A DNA stretch of 64,000 nt from Streptomyces sp. SID12488 (lineage in GTDB: Bacteria > Actinomycetota > Actinomycetes > Streptomycetales > Streptomycetaceae). The number at the start of each line of letters is the position of its first letter. Position 1 is the first letter of the stretch. The stretch is taken from NCBI RefSeq assembly GCF_010548275.1, contig NZ_JAAGLT010000019.1, positions 116,394 through 180,393 on the forward strand, given 5' to 3'. The notes beneath the pieces are model-generated. The model saw nothing but the letters and a program-made list of their open reading frames with translations. It was not told the origin of the DNA and made no database searches. Both the position numbers and the translations under genes were made by a program. Below, one piece after another: positions 46,344-54,902 of the stretch.

Positions 46344-47530
46344 CAGACGGACGCCTCCAGCTCCTCGTCGATCTTCGCAAGAAGGCGCTCCTGGATGTCC
46401 GCGACGCCGATCTGCTGGACCAGTTCGGCGAAGAAGCCGCGGACAACCAGCCGGCGGGCGTCGTCGGCCGGGATACCGCGGGCCATCAGATAGAACAGCT
46501 GCTCGTCGTCGAACCGTCCGGTGGCACTCGCGTGCCCGGCGCCGACGATCTCACCGGTCTCGATCTCGAGGTTCGGTACGGAGTCCACGCGGGCGCCGTC
46601 CGTGAGAACCAGGTTGCGGTTCATCTCGTACGTGTCGGTGCCCTCGGCCTTGGCCTCGATGAGCACGTCGCCGATCCACACCGCGTGGGCGCCCTCGCCC
46701 TGGAGCGCGCCCTTGTAGACGACGTTCGACTTGCAGTGCGGGGTGTTGTGGTCGACCAGGAGGCGGTGCTCCTGGTGCTGGCCGGCGTCCGTGAAGTACA
46801 GGCCGAACAGCTCGGCCTCGCCGCCGGGGCCGGCGTAGGAGATGCGCGGGTGCAGTCGTACGAGGTCGCCGCCGAAGGTGACCACATAGGACTTGAATGT
46901 GGCGTCGCGGCCGATCAGCGCGTTGTGCTGGGCGACGTGCACGGCCTGGTCGTCCCAGTCCTGGACGGAGACGACGGTGAGCTTGGCGCCGTCACCGAGG
47001 ACGTACTCCACGTTGGCGGCGAGCACGGCGTCACCGGTGTGGTCGATGATGACGACCGCTTCGGCGAAGGCGCCCAGCTCGATGACCTGGTGGCCGTAGG
47101 CCACCCCGCCCTCGCCGTGCACGGCGACGCGGATCGGCTCGGTGAGGACCATCTCCTTGGGGACGGTGATCACACCGGCCGCCTCGAAGGAGCTGTACGC
47201 CTGGGCGGCGACGCGGTCCACGGGAGTGCCGGCCCGCCCTAGGCGCGCGTCGTCACGGCCGACGGCCTCGACGGTGACGCCCGAGGGTGCCTGGACGTCC
47301 ACCTTCACACCGGCGCCGGTGGCGACGGCGGTGCCGTCGTGCAGCCCGCGCAGGCGCTCCAGCGGGGTGAACCGCCACTCCTCCTCGCGGCCGTGGGGGA
47401 CGGGGAAGTCCGCCACGTCGAAGGACGGCGGCGCGCTCATGCGCGTCGCTACGGTCGACTCGGCGGCAGCGGCCACCGCGATCGAGCCGGCGGTGGTGCT
47501 GCCCACCGGAATGTTCTGAGCCTCAGCCAT
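46343..47530 (-). CDS. sufD: SufD, Fe-S scaffold subunit
   Basis: A 395-residue beta-helix protein of the SufBCD complex. The N-terminal helical part includes FPVPHGREEEWRFTPLERLR. The beta-helix core is at about 130-340, and the C-terminal helical domain carries SATGRFDDEQLFYLMARGIP, the conserved region that contacts SufC, together with the His residue near GHASATGRF that is important for cluster assembly. It lies 60 bases beyond sufB. The first 30 residues are Ala/Ser-rich and variable. Confidence 0.94.
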   Translation of the reverse strand: MAEAQNIPVGSTTAGSIAVAAAAESTVATRMSAPPSFDVADFPVPHGREEEWRFTPLERLRGLHDGTAVATGAGVKVDVQAPSGVTVEAVGRDDARLGRAGTPVDRVAAQAYSSFEAAGVITVPKEMVLTEPIRVAVHGEGGVAYGHQVIELGAFAEAVVIIDHTGDAVLAANVEYVLGDGAKLTVVSVQDWDDQAVHVAQHNALIGRDATFKSYVVTFGGDLVRLHPRISYAGPGGEAELFGLYFTDAGQHQEHRLLVDHNTPHCKSNVVYKGALQGEGAHAVWIGDVLIEAKAEGTDTYEMNRNLVLTDGARVDSVPNLEIETGEIVGAGHASATGRFDDEQLFYLMARGIPADDARRLVVRGFFAELVQQIGVADIQERLLAKIDEELEASV

Positions 47531-47590
47531 GGCTGTCGGTCTGCTCTCTTCCCTGCGTAAGTGACTTGATGGGGGGACGGCGACCGGCAC

Positions 47591-49015
47591 TCAGCCGACC
47601 GAGCCCTCCATCTGGAGCTCGATCAGCCGGTTGAGTTCCAGCGCGTACTCCATGGGCAGTTCCTTGGCGATCGGCTCGACGAAGCCGCGCACGATCATCG
47701 CCATCGCCTCGAACTCGGACAGACCGCGGCTCATCAGGTAGAAGAGCTGGTCGTCGGAGACCTTGGAGACGGTCGCCTCGTGGCCCATGGACACGTCGTC
47801 CTCGCGGACGTCGACGTACGGGTACGTGTCGGAGCGGGAGATGGTGTCCACCAGCAGCGCGTCGCACAGCACGTTGGACTTGGAGCCGTGGGCGCCCTCG
47901 GCGATCTCAACGAGACCGCGGTAGGACGTACGGCCGCCACCGCGCGCGACGGACTTCGACACGATGTTCGAGGAGGTGTTCGGCGCCATGTGGACCATCT
48001 TGGAGCCGGCGTCCTGGTGCTGGCCCTCGCCCGCGAAGGCGATGGAGAGGGTCTCGCCCTTGGCGTGCTCACCCATCAGGTAGACGGCCGGGTACTTCAT
48101 CGTCACCTTGGAGCCGATGTTGCCGTCGATCCACTCCATGGTCGCGCCCTCGTACGCCACGGCGCGCTTGGTGACCAGGTTGTAGACGTTGTTCGACCAG
48201 TTCTGGATGGTCGTGTAGCGGCAGCGGGCGTTCTTCTTGACGATGATCTCGACGACCGCGCTGTGCAGGGAGTCCGACTTGTAGATCGGCGCCGTACAGC
48301 CCTCGACGTAGTGCACGTAGGCACCCTCGTCAACGATGATCAGGGTCCGCTCGAACTGGCCCATGTTCTCCGTGTTGATACGGAAGTAGGCCTGGAGCGG
48401 GATCTCGACCTGCACGCCCTTGGGCACGTAGATGAACGACCCACCGGACCACACGGCACTGTTCAGCGACGCGAACTTGTTGTCGCCGACCGGGATGACG
48501 GTCCCGAAGTACTCCCTGAAGAGCTCCGGGTGCTGCTTCAGCGCGGTGTCGGTGTCGAGGAAGATGACGCCCTGCTCCTCCAGGTCCTCACGGATCTGGT
48601 GGTAGACGACCTCCGACTCGTACTGGGCCGCGACACCGGCGACGAGGCGCTGCTTCTCCGCCTCGGGGATGCCGAGCCTGTCGTACGTGTTCTTGATGTC
48701 CTCGGGCAGGTCCTCCCAGGACTCCGCCTGCTTCTCCGTGGAACGCACGAAGTACTTGATGTTGTCGAAGTCGATCCCCGACAGGTCCGAGCCCCAGTTG
48801 GGCATGGGCTTCTTGCCGAAGAGGCGCAGGCCCTTGAGACGGAGCTTGGTCATCCACTCGGGCTCGGACTTCTTCGAGGAGATGTCGCGGACGACGTCCT
48901 CGTTGATGCCGCGCTTGGCAGAGGCACCGGCCACGTCGGAGTCGGCCCAGCCGTATTCGTACGTGCCCAGACCCTCGAGCTCGGGGTGGGCGGTCTCCTC
49001 GATGGGCAGCGTCAT
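47591..49015 (-). CDS. sufB: SufB, Fe-S scaffold subunit
   Basis: A 474-residue core scaffold on which clusters are built with SufC and SufD. The family sequence is continuous: NWGSDLSGIDFDNIKYFVRS, VPKGVQVEIPLQAYFRINTE, YVHYVEGCTAPIY (with the conserved Cys), GSKSNVLCDALLVD and the C-terminal MGHEATVSKVSDDQLFYLMS. Unlike M. tuberculosis SufB there is no intein; the protein is of normal length. Its ATG overlaps the stop codon of the regulator gene by four bases. Confidence 0.95.
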   Translation of the reverse strand: MTLPIEETAHPELEGLGTYEYGWADSDVAGASAKRGINEDVVRDISSKKSEPEWMTKLRLKGLRLFGKKPMPNWGSDLSGIDFDNIKYFVRSTEKQAESWEDLPEDIKNTYDRLGIPEAEKQRLVAGVAAQYESEVVYHQIREDLEEQGVIFLDTDTALKQHPELFREYFGTVIPVGDNKFASLNSAVWSGGSFIYVPKGVQVEIPLQAYFRINTENMGQFERTLIIVDEGAYVHYVEGCTAPIYKSDSLHSAVVEIIVKKNARCRYTTIQNWSNNVYNLVTKRAVAYEGATMEWIDGNIGSKVTMKYPAVYLMGEHAKGETLSIAFAGEGQHQDAGSKMVHMAPNTSSNIVSKSVARGGGRTSYRGLVEIAEGAHGSKSNVLCDALLVDTISRSDTYPYVDVREDDVSMGHEATVSKVSDDQLFYLMSRGLSEFEAMAMIVRGFVEPIAKELPMEYALELNRLIELQMEGSVG

Positions 49016-49788
49016 GCTGGGTTCCTCCCGGCGGTACGTGCAGATGCTTTATGAGTGGTGGTCGACAACGGTGGAGCAGGTGGGGCCGAGGCGTGCGAGG
49101 CCTTGGGGATGAATGTCGTGCACACACCGTCGCCGTGGGCGATGGTCGCGAGCCGCTGGACATGCGTTCCGAGCAGCTGGGAGAAGATCTCGGTCTCCGC
49201 CTCGCAGAGCTGCGGGAACTTTTCCGCGACATGGACCACCGGGCAGTGGTGCTGGCAGAGCTGCTCTCCGACCGGTGCGCTGCGCGCCGTAGCAGCGTAC
49301 CCGTCCGCGCTCAGGGCCTTGGCCAGGGCTTCGGCGCTCTTCTCGGGGCCGGCGGCCTCGACGGCCTCCCGGTAGTTCACGGCCTGCTCGGCGAACCGGG
49401 CGCGCGCGAAGGCGAGCACCGCCTCGTCGCCGCCCTCACGCTCGGCGATCCAACTCAGCGCGTCCATGGCGAGCTTGTCGTAGGACTGGTCGAAGGCGTC
49501 GCGTCCGCAGTCGGTGAGCGCGAAGGCCTTGGCGGGCCGGCCACGGGTGCGTGCCCCGTAGACCCGCTGCTCACGCGGTTGCACGACGTCGTCGGCCACC
49601 AGCGCGTCCAGGTGACGGCGTACGGCCGCATGGGTCAGGCCCAGGCGCCCGGCGAGCTCGGCGGCGGTCGACGGACCGTGGTCCAGGATGGATCGCGCGA
49701 CCCGGTTGCGCGTCGAGCGCTCACCGGTCGCGATCTCCTCCTGGGGGGCGCCCGTGGGGGCCTCCCGATCCTCGCCGTCGTATTTCAC
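49012..49788 (-). CDS. sufR: SufR-type iron-sulfur-sensing repressor
   Basis: The first gene of the suf operon, 258 residues. The winged helix (about residues 25-85) shows ILDHGPSTAAELAGRLGLTH then AAVRRHLDALVADDVV. The C-terminal half carries the cysteines expected to hold an Fe-S cluster: CQHHCPVVHVAEKFPQLCEA and a later GDGVCTTF. When the cluster is present such proteins repress the operon. I chose the GTG at 49786-49788 since the preceding residues are not family-like. A CAAC-N6-GTTG operator overlaps this start codon, consistent with autoregulation. Confidence 0.92.
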   Translation of the reverse strand: MKYDGEDREAPTGAPQEEIATGERSTRNRVARSILDHGPSTAAELAGRLGLTHAAVRRHLDALVADDVVQPREQRVYGARTRGRPAKAFALTDCGRDAFDQSYDKLAMDALSWIAEREGGDEAVLAFARARFAEQAVNYREAVEAAGPEKSAEALAKALSADGYAATARSAPVGEQLCQHHCPVVHVAEKFPQLCEAETEIFSQLLGTHVQRLATIAHGDGVCTTFIPKASHASAPPAPPLSTTTHKASARTAGRNPA

Positions 49789-49801
49789 AACACCATTGTT
49801 G
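49788..49801. promoter_or_regulatory. SufR operator, CAAC-N6-GTTG
   Basis: CAACACCATTGTTG is symmetric at its ends and matches the inverted repeat described for cyanobacterial SufR. It touches the sufR start codon and would block initiation or early elongation of the suf transcript. Confidence 0.7.
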
Positions 49802-49860
49802 CGTAATTCCCCAGAGCGCGGCAAGCCGCGTCCGCCCCACTCGACGGTGCCCTGCATCAC

Positions 49861-49874
49861 TTAGGCTCACCTAA
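49861..49874. promoter_or_regulatory. Partial iron box (DmdR1/IdeR type)
   Basis: TTAGGCTCACCTAA equals 14 of the 19 bases of the Streptomyces iron-box consensus; the first five do not match. It lies about 73 bases upstream of sufR and about 153 bases upstream of the divergent ABC gene. Confidence 0.55.
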
Positions 49875-50026
49875 CCTGACCTGCGAAAACGATCTTTGAT
49901 CGATCGGAGACCGCCCCCGAGCAGCACGGGAGCACGCCCGGAGCCGGGCCGCACCAGGCCCCCACCGGGCCCGGATCCGGCCCCCGCGCATCTGGGCAGG
50001 CCCTCCCGTACCTAGACTCTCGACCC

Positions 50027-50950
50027 ATGCGAAGCGAGCCCGTGGTCCAGGTCCAGGCCCTGGTGAAGCGGTACGGCACGAAGACCGCGGTGGACGGCCT
50101 CGACCTGGTGGCCCTGGCGGGCATCACCGCCGTACTGGGTCCCAACGGCGCGGGCAAGACGACCACCGTCGAGACCTGCGAGGGTTACCGCAGACCGGAC
50201 TCCGGGACGGTACGGGTCCTGGGCCTCGACCCCGTACGGGAAGCCGCCGCCCTGCGTCCACGGGTCGGCGTGATGCTCCAGTCCGGCGGCGTCTACTCGG
50301 GCGCCCGCGCCGACGAGATGCTCCGCCACGTCGCCAAGCTGCACGCGCACCCGCTGGACGTGGACGCGCTGGTCGAACGCCTCGGCCTCGGCAGCTGCGG
50401 CCGCACGACCTACCGCCGCCTCTCAGGGGGCCAGCAGCAGCGCCTGGCGCTCGCGATGGCGGTCGTCGGCCGCCCTGAGCTGGTGTTCCTGGACGAGCCG
50501 ACGGCCGGCCTGGACCCCCAGGCCCGCCGCGCCACGTGGGGCCTGGTCCGCGATCTTCGCGCCGACGGCGTCTCCGTCATCCTCACCACCCATCACATGG
50601 ACGAGGCCGAGCAGCTCGCCGACGACGTCGCGATCATCGACGCCGGCAAGGTCATCGCCCAGGGCAGTCCCGAACAACTGTGCCGTGGCGGCGCCGAGAA
50701 CACGCTGCGCTTCATGGGCCGGCCGGGTCTGGACGTGCACTCCCTGCTGAAGGCCCTCCCGGCGGACTGCACGGCCGCCGAGCTGACCCCGGGCGCCTAT
50801 CGCGTCGGCGGCAAGATCAACCCGCAGCTCCTCGCGACGGTGACGTCCTGGTGCGCCCAGCACGGGGTGATGCCGGACCGGATCTCGGTGGAACGGCACA
50901 CCCTGGAAGACGTCTTCCTTGAGCTCACCGGCAAGGAGCTGCGCTCATGA
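50027..50950 (+). CDS. ABC transporter ATP-binding protein (exporter type)
   Basis: A 307-residue ATPase. Walker A is GPNGAGKTT (near residue 38), the signature is LSGGQQQRLA, Walker B is LVFLDEPTAGLD and the switch His is in TTHHMDEAEQ. The C-terminal 80 residues are the variable domain of DrrA-like exporters. It overlaps the membrane-subunit gene by four bases. A TAGACT -10 box is eight bases before the ATG, so the mRNA may have almost no leader. The same ABC pair lies between suf and cta genes in other actinobacteria; the cargo is unknown, possibly linked to heme or cytochrome oxidase assembly. Confidence 0.9.
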   Translation: MRSEPVVQVQALVKRYGTKTAVDGLDLVALAGITAVLGPNGAGKTTTVETCEGYRRPDSGTVRVLGLDPVREAAALRPRVGVMLQSGGVYSGARADEMLRHVAKLHAHPLDVDALVERLGLGSCGRTTYRRLSGGQQQRLALAMAVVGRPELVFLDEPTAGLDPQARRATWGLVRDLRADGVSVILTTHHMDEAEQLADDVAIIDAGKVIAQGSPEQLCRGGAENTLRFMGRPGLDVHSLLKALPADCTAAELTPGAYRVGGKINPQLLATVTSWCAQHGVMPDRISVERHTLEDVFLELTGKELRS

Positions 50951-51729
50951 CCGCCACCCCGACCGCCCCCGGGACCTACACCCCGCAGCCCGGCGCCGCC
51001 CCGCTCCCCCGCATGATCGGGGCGCAGGCGGCTCTGGAGACGAAGATGCTGCTGCGCAACGGCGAGCAGCTGCTGCTGACGGTGGTGATTCCCGCCCTGC
51101 TTCTGCTGCTGTTCGGCTCGGTGGACATCGTCGACACGGGCGCCGGCAAGGCGGTCGACTTCCTCGCCCCGGGCATCCTCGCGCTCGCCGTGATGTCGAC
51201 GGCGTTCACGGGCCAGGCCATCGCGACGGGCTTCGAGCGCCGCTACGGCGTCCTGAAACGGCTCGCCTCCTCGCCACTCCCCCGCTGGGGCCTGATGACG
51301 GCGAAGACGGCATCCGTACTGGTCACCGAGGCCCTCCAGGTCGCCCTGCTGACGGGGATCGCCTTCGCGCTCGGCTGGTCCCCGCACGGCAACCCCTTCG
51401 CCGTGCTTCTCCTGCTCCTCCTCGGCACGGCCGCCTTCTCGGGCCTCGGCCTGCTGATGGCGGGCACCCTGAAGGCGGAGGCCACGCTGGCCGCCGCGAA
51501 CCTGGTCTTCCTGGTGCTCCTGGTGGGCGGCGGGGTGATCGTCCCCCTGGACAAGTTCCCCTCCGGCGTCCAGGACGTACTGGCCCTGCTCCCGATCTCG
51601 GCCCTGTCGGACGGCCTGCGGGACGTACTGCAGCACGGCGCCGGGATGCCCTGGGGCGACCTGGGGATCCTCGCGGTGTGGGCGGTCGTGGGGCTGGCGG
51701 CGGCCGGCCGGTTCTTCCGCTGGGAGTGA
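50947..51729 (+). CDS. ABC-2 type transporter membrane protein
   Basis: Membrane partner of the preceding ATPase, 260 residues with six hydrophobic segments. The ABC-2 core shows VMSTAFTGQAIATGFERRYG followed by VLKRLASSPLPRWGLMTAKT, and a conserved VPLDKFPSGVQDVLALLPIS near the end. Its start overlaps the ATPase gene by four bases. ctaA follows about 100 bases later on the same strand with its own promoter-like sequence. Confidence 0.9.
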   Translation: MTATPTAPGTYTPQPGAAPLPRMIGAQAALETKMLLRNGEQLLLTVVIPALLLLLFGSVDIVDTGAGKAVDFLAPGILALAVMSTAFTGQAIATGFERRYGVLKRLASSPLPRWGLMTAKTASVLVTEALQVALLTGIAFALGWSPHGNPFAVLLLLLLGTAAFSGLGLLMAGTLKAEATLAAANLVFLVLLVGGGVIVPLDKFPSGVQDVLALLPISALSDGLRDVLQHGAGMPWGDLGILAVWAVVGLAAAGRFFRWE

Positions 51730-51834
51730 GCCGGGGATGAGCCGGGGATGAGCCGGGAGCAAGTGGGGAGTGGCCGAGGAGCCCCGGGGACCCCTCGTGA
51801 AAGCGTGCACAAGCAGCCGCCTACGATGGGACGC

Positions 51835-52842
51835 GTGCCAAAGATGACCCCCGCCGAGGCCCTGTCCGCCGTGCGGAACCCGCTCGCCTTCATCGCCGCC
51901 CGCTGGACGCCGACCCCCCGTACCGTGCGGCGTGCGGCGCTCGCCGCGCTCGTCATGTCGGTGGTCATCGTGGTAACCGGCGGTGCCGTACGGCTGACCG
52001 GATCGGGCCTCGGCTGCCCGACCTGGCCCAAGTGCACCGACGACTCGCTGACGACGACCGGCGCGATGGGCGTGCACGGCGTCATCGAGTTCACCAACCG
52101 CATGCTGACGTACGTGCTGTGCGCTGCGGTCGGCTGGGCGATCATCGCCGCCCGCTCGGAGAAGCCGTACCGCCGCAGCCTGACCCGGCTGGGCTGGGCG
52201 CAGTTCTGGGTCGTCATGAGCAACGCGGTCCTGGGCGGCGTCGTCGTCCTGGTCGGCCTCAACCCGTACACGGTCGCGGCCCACTTCCTGCTGTCCTCTG
52301 CCCTGATCGCGGTCGCCGCGGTGATGTGGCAGCGCACCCAGGAGGGCGACGGCGCGCCTCAGCCCCTGGTCGGCAAGGCCGTACAGCAGTTGGTGTGGTT
52401 CCTGGTGGTCGCCACGGTCCTGCTGATCGCGGTCGGCACGGTGGTGACCGGGTCGGGCCCGCACGCGGGTGACTCCAACGAGATCGAGCGCATGCCGCTG
52501 AACTGGGAGAACGTCAGCAAGCTGCACGCGGTGCTCGCCTGGATCGTGGTGACACTGACGTTCGCCCTGTGGTTCGTCCTGAAGGCGGTCGACGCCCCCA
52601 AGGGCCCGCTGGACCGCACGCGGGACCTGTTCCTGATCCTGCTCTCCCAGGGCGTCATCGGGTACGTCCAGTACTTCACGAACCTCCCCGAGGTCCTGGT
52701 CGGCCTGCACATGCTCGGCTCGGCGCTGGTGTGGATCGCGGTCCTGCGCGTCCTGTTCGCCCTGCGCGAGCGCCCCGGGACGGCCTCCCTGACCGACGTG
52801 CCCGGCCCCGCGACCGAGGCGACGGTCGGCACGCGCGCGTAG
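51835..52842 (+). CDS. ctaA: Heme A synthase
   Basis: A membrane enzyme (COX15/CtaA family) that oxidises the C8 methyl of heme O to a formyl group, giving heme A for cytochrome aa3 oxidase. It has about 335 residues and eight hydrophobic segments. It shows VTGGAVRLTGSGLGCPTWPK (the motif with the conserved Cys), HGVIEFTNRMLTY, and in the second half VVTGSGPHAGDSN and SKLHAVLAW with heme-ligand histidines. The start is a GTG at 51835, chosen because a TACGAT -10 box ends seven bases before it (leaderless mRNA); ATG codons at 51826 and 51844 are alternatives. ctaB lies about 3 kb away. Confidence 0.9.
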   Translation: MPKMTPAEALSAVRNPLAFIAARWTPTPRTVRRAALAALVMSVVIVVTGGAVRLTGSGLGCPTWPKCTDDSLTTTGAMGVHGVIEFTNRMLTYVLCAAVGWAIIAARSEKPYRRSLTRLGWAQFWVVMSNAVLGGVVVLVGLNPYTVAAHFLLSSALIAVAAVMWQRTQEGDGAPQPLVGKAVQQLVWFLVVATVLLIAVGTVVTGSGPHAGDSNEIERMPLNWENVSKLHAVLAWIVVTLTFALWFVLKAVDAPKGPLDRTRDLFLILLSQGVIGYVQYFTNLPEVLVGLHMLGSALVWIAVLRVLFALRERPGTASLTDVPGPATEATVGTRA

Positions 52843-52845
52843 GCC

Positions 52846-52881
52846 GAAAACGGGACGCACGCGCGTGTGCATCCCGTTTTC
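52846..52881. terminator. Hairpin terminator after ctaA
   Basis: Arms GAAAACGGGA and TCCCGTTTTC with an inner four- to five-pair extension. On the plus strand the stem ends in TTTTC. It lies between the convergent ctaA and nucleotidyltransferase genes and can serve both. Confidence 0.75.
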
Positions 52882-52887
52882 ATGCAG

Positions 52888-53658
52888 TCACGTGTACGAG
52901 GTCACCAGACGGTCGATCGAGGCACCCAGGTAGTCCCGTGTCAGCTCGCCACGCCGCTCACGCCACCCGGAGTCGACCGGCCCGCCTTCCCGCCCGTACC
53001 GCCGCCGCACGATGTCCTCTACGACCTCCACGGGCGCCCCCAGCCCCGGCAGCAGGTCCAGCGCCTCCCGTTTCGAGATCAGGCTGCCGTCCCTCAGGGT
53101 CACCGTCGCCCGGGCGAAGGTGACCAGCCCGTAGTCGACCCAGACGTCCTGCGTCCAGAGCCGGGCCTTGTCCACGGCGGGCCGCAGAAAGTCGCGCTGG
53201 TCGCGCACGACGAAGTCGGCCAGTTGCCGGTCCGACACCGCCGGAAGCAGCTCCCCGGGCGCCTTCCCGTACAGCACCCGCCCGAAGGTGTGCAGCTCGC
53301 GCCGGGTCACCGGGGTGACCGTCCGCCGGAACAGTTCGCTGTGCGCCCAGGTGAGGTGCCGGCGCTCTGGATCGGCCGTCGTCGCGTCGGTCAGGTAGGT
53401 GCAGTGCAGCAACGGGGCGAGCGGGTCGGTGCGCAGCCGGGCGTGCAGCTTGGCCACTTTCCAGGCGATGCCCGGGCCGATCGGCTCCTCCAGGACGGCG
53501 ATCAGGTCGAGGTCGCTGCGGCCCTCCTGATAATCGCCGCCGCCAAGCGATCCATGGGCCCAGGCGGCGACCGGGTCGAGTGCGCGCAGCTCACCCAGGA
53601 AGCGGTCCAGTAAGGCGTCGGTCAGGGCATCCGCCGTCCGAGTCCCGTGTGTCGTCAT
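52888..53658 (-). CDS. Nucleotidyltransferase-fold protein (ANT/DUF4111-like)
   Basis: A 256-residue protein. The nucleotidyltransferase motif is AHGSLGGGDYQEGRSDLDLI, that is GS followed by DxD about 11 residues later, around residues 35-54. The C-terminal helical half (WVDYGLVTFARATVTLRDGS) resembles aminoglycoside adenylyltransferases ANT(3'')/ANT(9). I chose the ATG at 53656-53658 because GGGGG lies just before it. The overall match to resistance enzymes is moderate; it could adenylylate an antibiotic or another small molecule. It lies next to an amidohydrolase gene that is in the same direction. Confidence 0.78.
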   Translation of the reverse strand: MTTHGTRTADALTDALLDRFLGELRALDPVAAWAHGSLGGGDYQEGRSDLDLIAVLEEPIGPGIAWKVAKLHARLRTDPLAPLLHCTYLTDATTADPERRHLTWAHSELFRRTVTPVTRRELHTFGRVLYGKAPGELLPAVSDRQLADFVVRDQRDFLRPAVDKARLWTQDVWVDYGLVTFARATVTLRDGSLISKREALDLLPGLGAPVEVVEDIVRRRYGREGGPVDSGWRERRGELTRDYLGASIDRLVTSYT

Positions 53659-53676
53659 GCCCCCAGTCTTCACAGC

Positions 53677-54783
53677 TCACCCCAGCCCGTACACGCGTCG
53701 CGCGTTGCCCGCCGCGATCAGCCCGGCCACACGCTGCGCGTCCCCCAGCGACCACGCCCCCTCGGTGACCCAGCCGCCGAGCACCTGGCCGAGCGCCTCA
53801 CGGAAGAGGCGGGCGCCCACCACGTGGAGTTCGGGCAGGCCGTGGGCGCCACTGGAGAAGATGATCTTCCCGAAGGGGGCCAGTTCGAGGATCTCGGCGA
53901 GGATCGCGGCGGCCCGGGCGCCGGTACGCACCAGGGCGGCGCCCAGGTCGGCGTACACATGCGGGAAGACGCCGGCGAGATGGGCAGCGTGGCGGTGGTA
54001 GGGGTATCCGTGCAGCAGCACCAGGTCCGTGCCGAGCCCGGCCGTCGCTCGGACGAAGTCCGTGAGCAGGACCGGGTCGGTGCGGTCGATGCGTAAGCCC
54101 GGTTCGCCCAGTCCGGCGTGCAGCTGGAGCGGCAGGCCCGAGGCGACCGCGTTCCACAGCAGGTGGCGCAGCAGCACCGGGTCGCTGAGCGCGCCGCCGA
54201 CCCGGCGCCCGGCCAGCCAGCGGCCCGCCGCGCCCCGGACCTCCCCCGGCCCCGGCGGATCGGGCGCGAGCGCCAGTCCGTGCCGTACGCCCGCCACGGA
54301 GGTGAAGGCGACGGCGCTGGTCGCCGCGCCGTGCACCGACTCGGCGAGGTTGGCGAGGAAGGACTCGACGGTGCCGGAGGTGTCGGCCACCTGTTCGGCG
54401 AGGAGTTCGAGCCGGACGACCTCATGGGCGTCGGCGGCCCCCGCGGCGGCCATCTCACCGGGCCCGGTGAGGTCGCCGGGCAGCCCGGCGTCCACCAGAT
54501 ATGTCGTGATTCCACTCCCCCGCAGCAGCCGTCGGCCCGATTCCAGTACGCCGAGTTCACGGCGCCGGGCGAGATAACGGGCGGGGGAGGCATGCGGTTC
54601 CAGGCCGAGCAGCGGGGGGCACCAGCGGCGTACGGCGAACCCGGTCTGGGTGTCGAAGAGGGTCGTACCTGCGGCGGGCGGCCCCTCGGTACGCGCGAGT
54701 TGGGCCTCGAAGGTGCCGAGGCCCAACTCTGTTCTCAGTACGCCGTGGCAGTACTGGTCCACGAGCGACGGCATTTCGATCAT
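53677..54783 (-). CDS. Amidohydrolase-family protein (FluG-N-terminal-like)
   Basis: A 368-residue TIM-barrel hydrolase. It shows SLVDQYCHG near the start, PLQLHAGLGEPG and LLHGYPYHRHAAHLAGVFPH with candidate metal-binding histidines, YADLGAALVRTG and the late FSSGAHGLPEL. This is the pattern of the amidohydrolase domain in FluG and related proteins, which act on amide or ester bonds of amino-acid derivatives. The usual early HxH is replaced by DQYCH, so metal binding may be altered. The gene ends 19 bases before the nucleotidyltransferase gene start. The substrate is unknown. Confidence 0.83.
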   Translation of the reverse strand: MIEMPSLVDQYCHGVLRTELGLGTFEAQLARTEGPPAAGTTLFDTQTGFAVRRWCPPLLGLEPHASPARYLARRRELGVLESGRRLLRGSGITTYLVDAGLPGDLTGPGEMAAAGAADAHEVVRLELLAEQVADTSGTVESFLANLAESVHGAATSAVAFTSVAGVRHGLALAPDPPGPGEVRGAAGRWLAGRRVGGALSDPVLLRHLLWNAVASGLPLQLHAGLGEPGLRIDRTDPVLLTDFVRATAGLGTDLVLLHGYPYHRHAAHLAGVFPHVYADLGAALVRTGARAAAILAEILELAPFGKIIFSSGAHGLPELHVVGARLFREALGQVLGGWVTEGAWSLGDAQRVAGLIAAGNARRVYGLG

Positions 54784-54902
54784 CCGGGCTCCCCGTGACT
54801 GGACCGTGTGTTCCTAAGGTCCTAACGGGTGAACCGACAATCAGGTGTTGCTCGCGCACACCCCGTGGGAACGACCGACACCGATCGGCCACTCCCGGCA
54901 CG

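Noticed and set aside
47591..49015. Intein in SufB as in M. tuberculosis
   Set aside because: The reading frame is 474 codons and the conserved blocks are continuous.
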